Source: a virus
Length of the DNA stretch: 21,596 nt
Direction: 5' to 3' (one strand)
Virus record (IMG/VR): IMGVR_UViG_3300044646_002624
Span: 1 to 21,596 of that record
Of this stretch, positions 21,495 to 21,596 are shown piece after piece. A program made the translations under genes and the position numbers. Each line of letters opens with the position of its first letter. Positions within the stretch are counted from its first letter, which is position 1. Under the pieces are notes generated by a model. The model ran no database searches, was not told the origin of the DNA, and was given only the letters and a program-made list of their open reading frames with translations.

Positions 21495-21596
21495 ATAAAA
21501 GGGGCATTCCTCCAAGAACTCCCTACGCACCCCGGGAGCCTCCCCCGCGCACCCCTGCCCTGCTCCCCCTCTTACAAACCCTTTCTAAGGGATGTG
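21495..21596. other. Intergenic tail without recognised gene
   Basis: The plus strand is strongly C/T-rich from about 21505 to 21575. A small hairpin (CCCTT-TCT-AAGGG, 21579-21591) lies just before the window edge. AAGGGAT then GTG at the last bases could be the ribosome site and start of a gene outside the window, but this cannot be judged. Confidence 0.3.

Overview
The window is GC-rich phage (or prophage) DNA. It carries a large terminase subunit, a DUF1073-type portal, an SPP1 gp7/Mu F-like head protein, a family A DNA polymerase, a PrimPol-helicase, a RuvC-like resolvase, a phage-encoded sigma factor and degenerate-looking tRNA genes. Genes are tightly packed, with many ATGA/GTGA start-stop overlaps and many GTG starts. 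No integrase, lysis cassette, CRISPR array or IS element is seen, so lifestyle is undecided. The host cannot be named from the sequence; only a high-GC bacterium is suggested.

Layout. (1) 1-1864, plus: the 3' end of a LamG-like protein and a five-Asp-box (BNR) protein, probably tail or receptor-binding components. (2) 1865-3411, minus: a small HTH protein, a RuvC-fold resolvase, a TerS-like protein and another small HTH protein. (3) 3490-5581, plus: portal and head morphogenesis. (4) 5559-10112, minus: a zinc-metallopeptidase-like protein, deoxyribonucleotidase, metallophosphoesterase, sigma factor, TerL and three small ORFs, almost all coupled by 4-bp overlaps. (5) 10165-12883, minus: coiled-coil protein, DNA polymerase A and a dATP/dGTP-diphosphohydrolase-like enzyme. 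(6) 12899-13376, minus: a structured non-coding block with a tRNA-Trp-like gene, an 87-nt closed-stem element, a second tRNA-like fold and a clear terminator. (7) 13377-19106, minus: Cas4/RecB-like nuclease with an extra C-terminal domain, a pentapeptide-repeat protein encoded by a 15-bp minisatellite, a C5 cytosine methyltransferase, an SNF2-like helicase and an OB-like small protein. (8) 19237-21366, plus: PrimPol-helicase, followed by a terminator and a cluster of TGGATCAC iterons that may be an origin.

The most interesting unexplained signal is a 21-bp interrupted palindrome (arms like TTANTCNCAC, one central C or G, then the inverse arm). It occurs five times, always between genes and 19-53 bp before a start codon. 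It sits before the resolvase, the metallopeptidase-sigma-TerL operon, the OB-like protein, the nuclease-MTase-helicase operon and the divergent PrimPol-helicase. It looks like the operator of a phage-wide regulon. The gene-facing arm usually merges into a -10-like A/T stretch. Candidate readers include the HTH protein at 1865-2182 and the phage sigma factor at 7636-8376.
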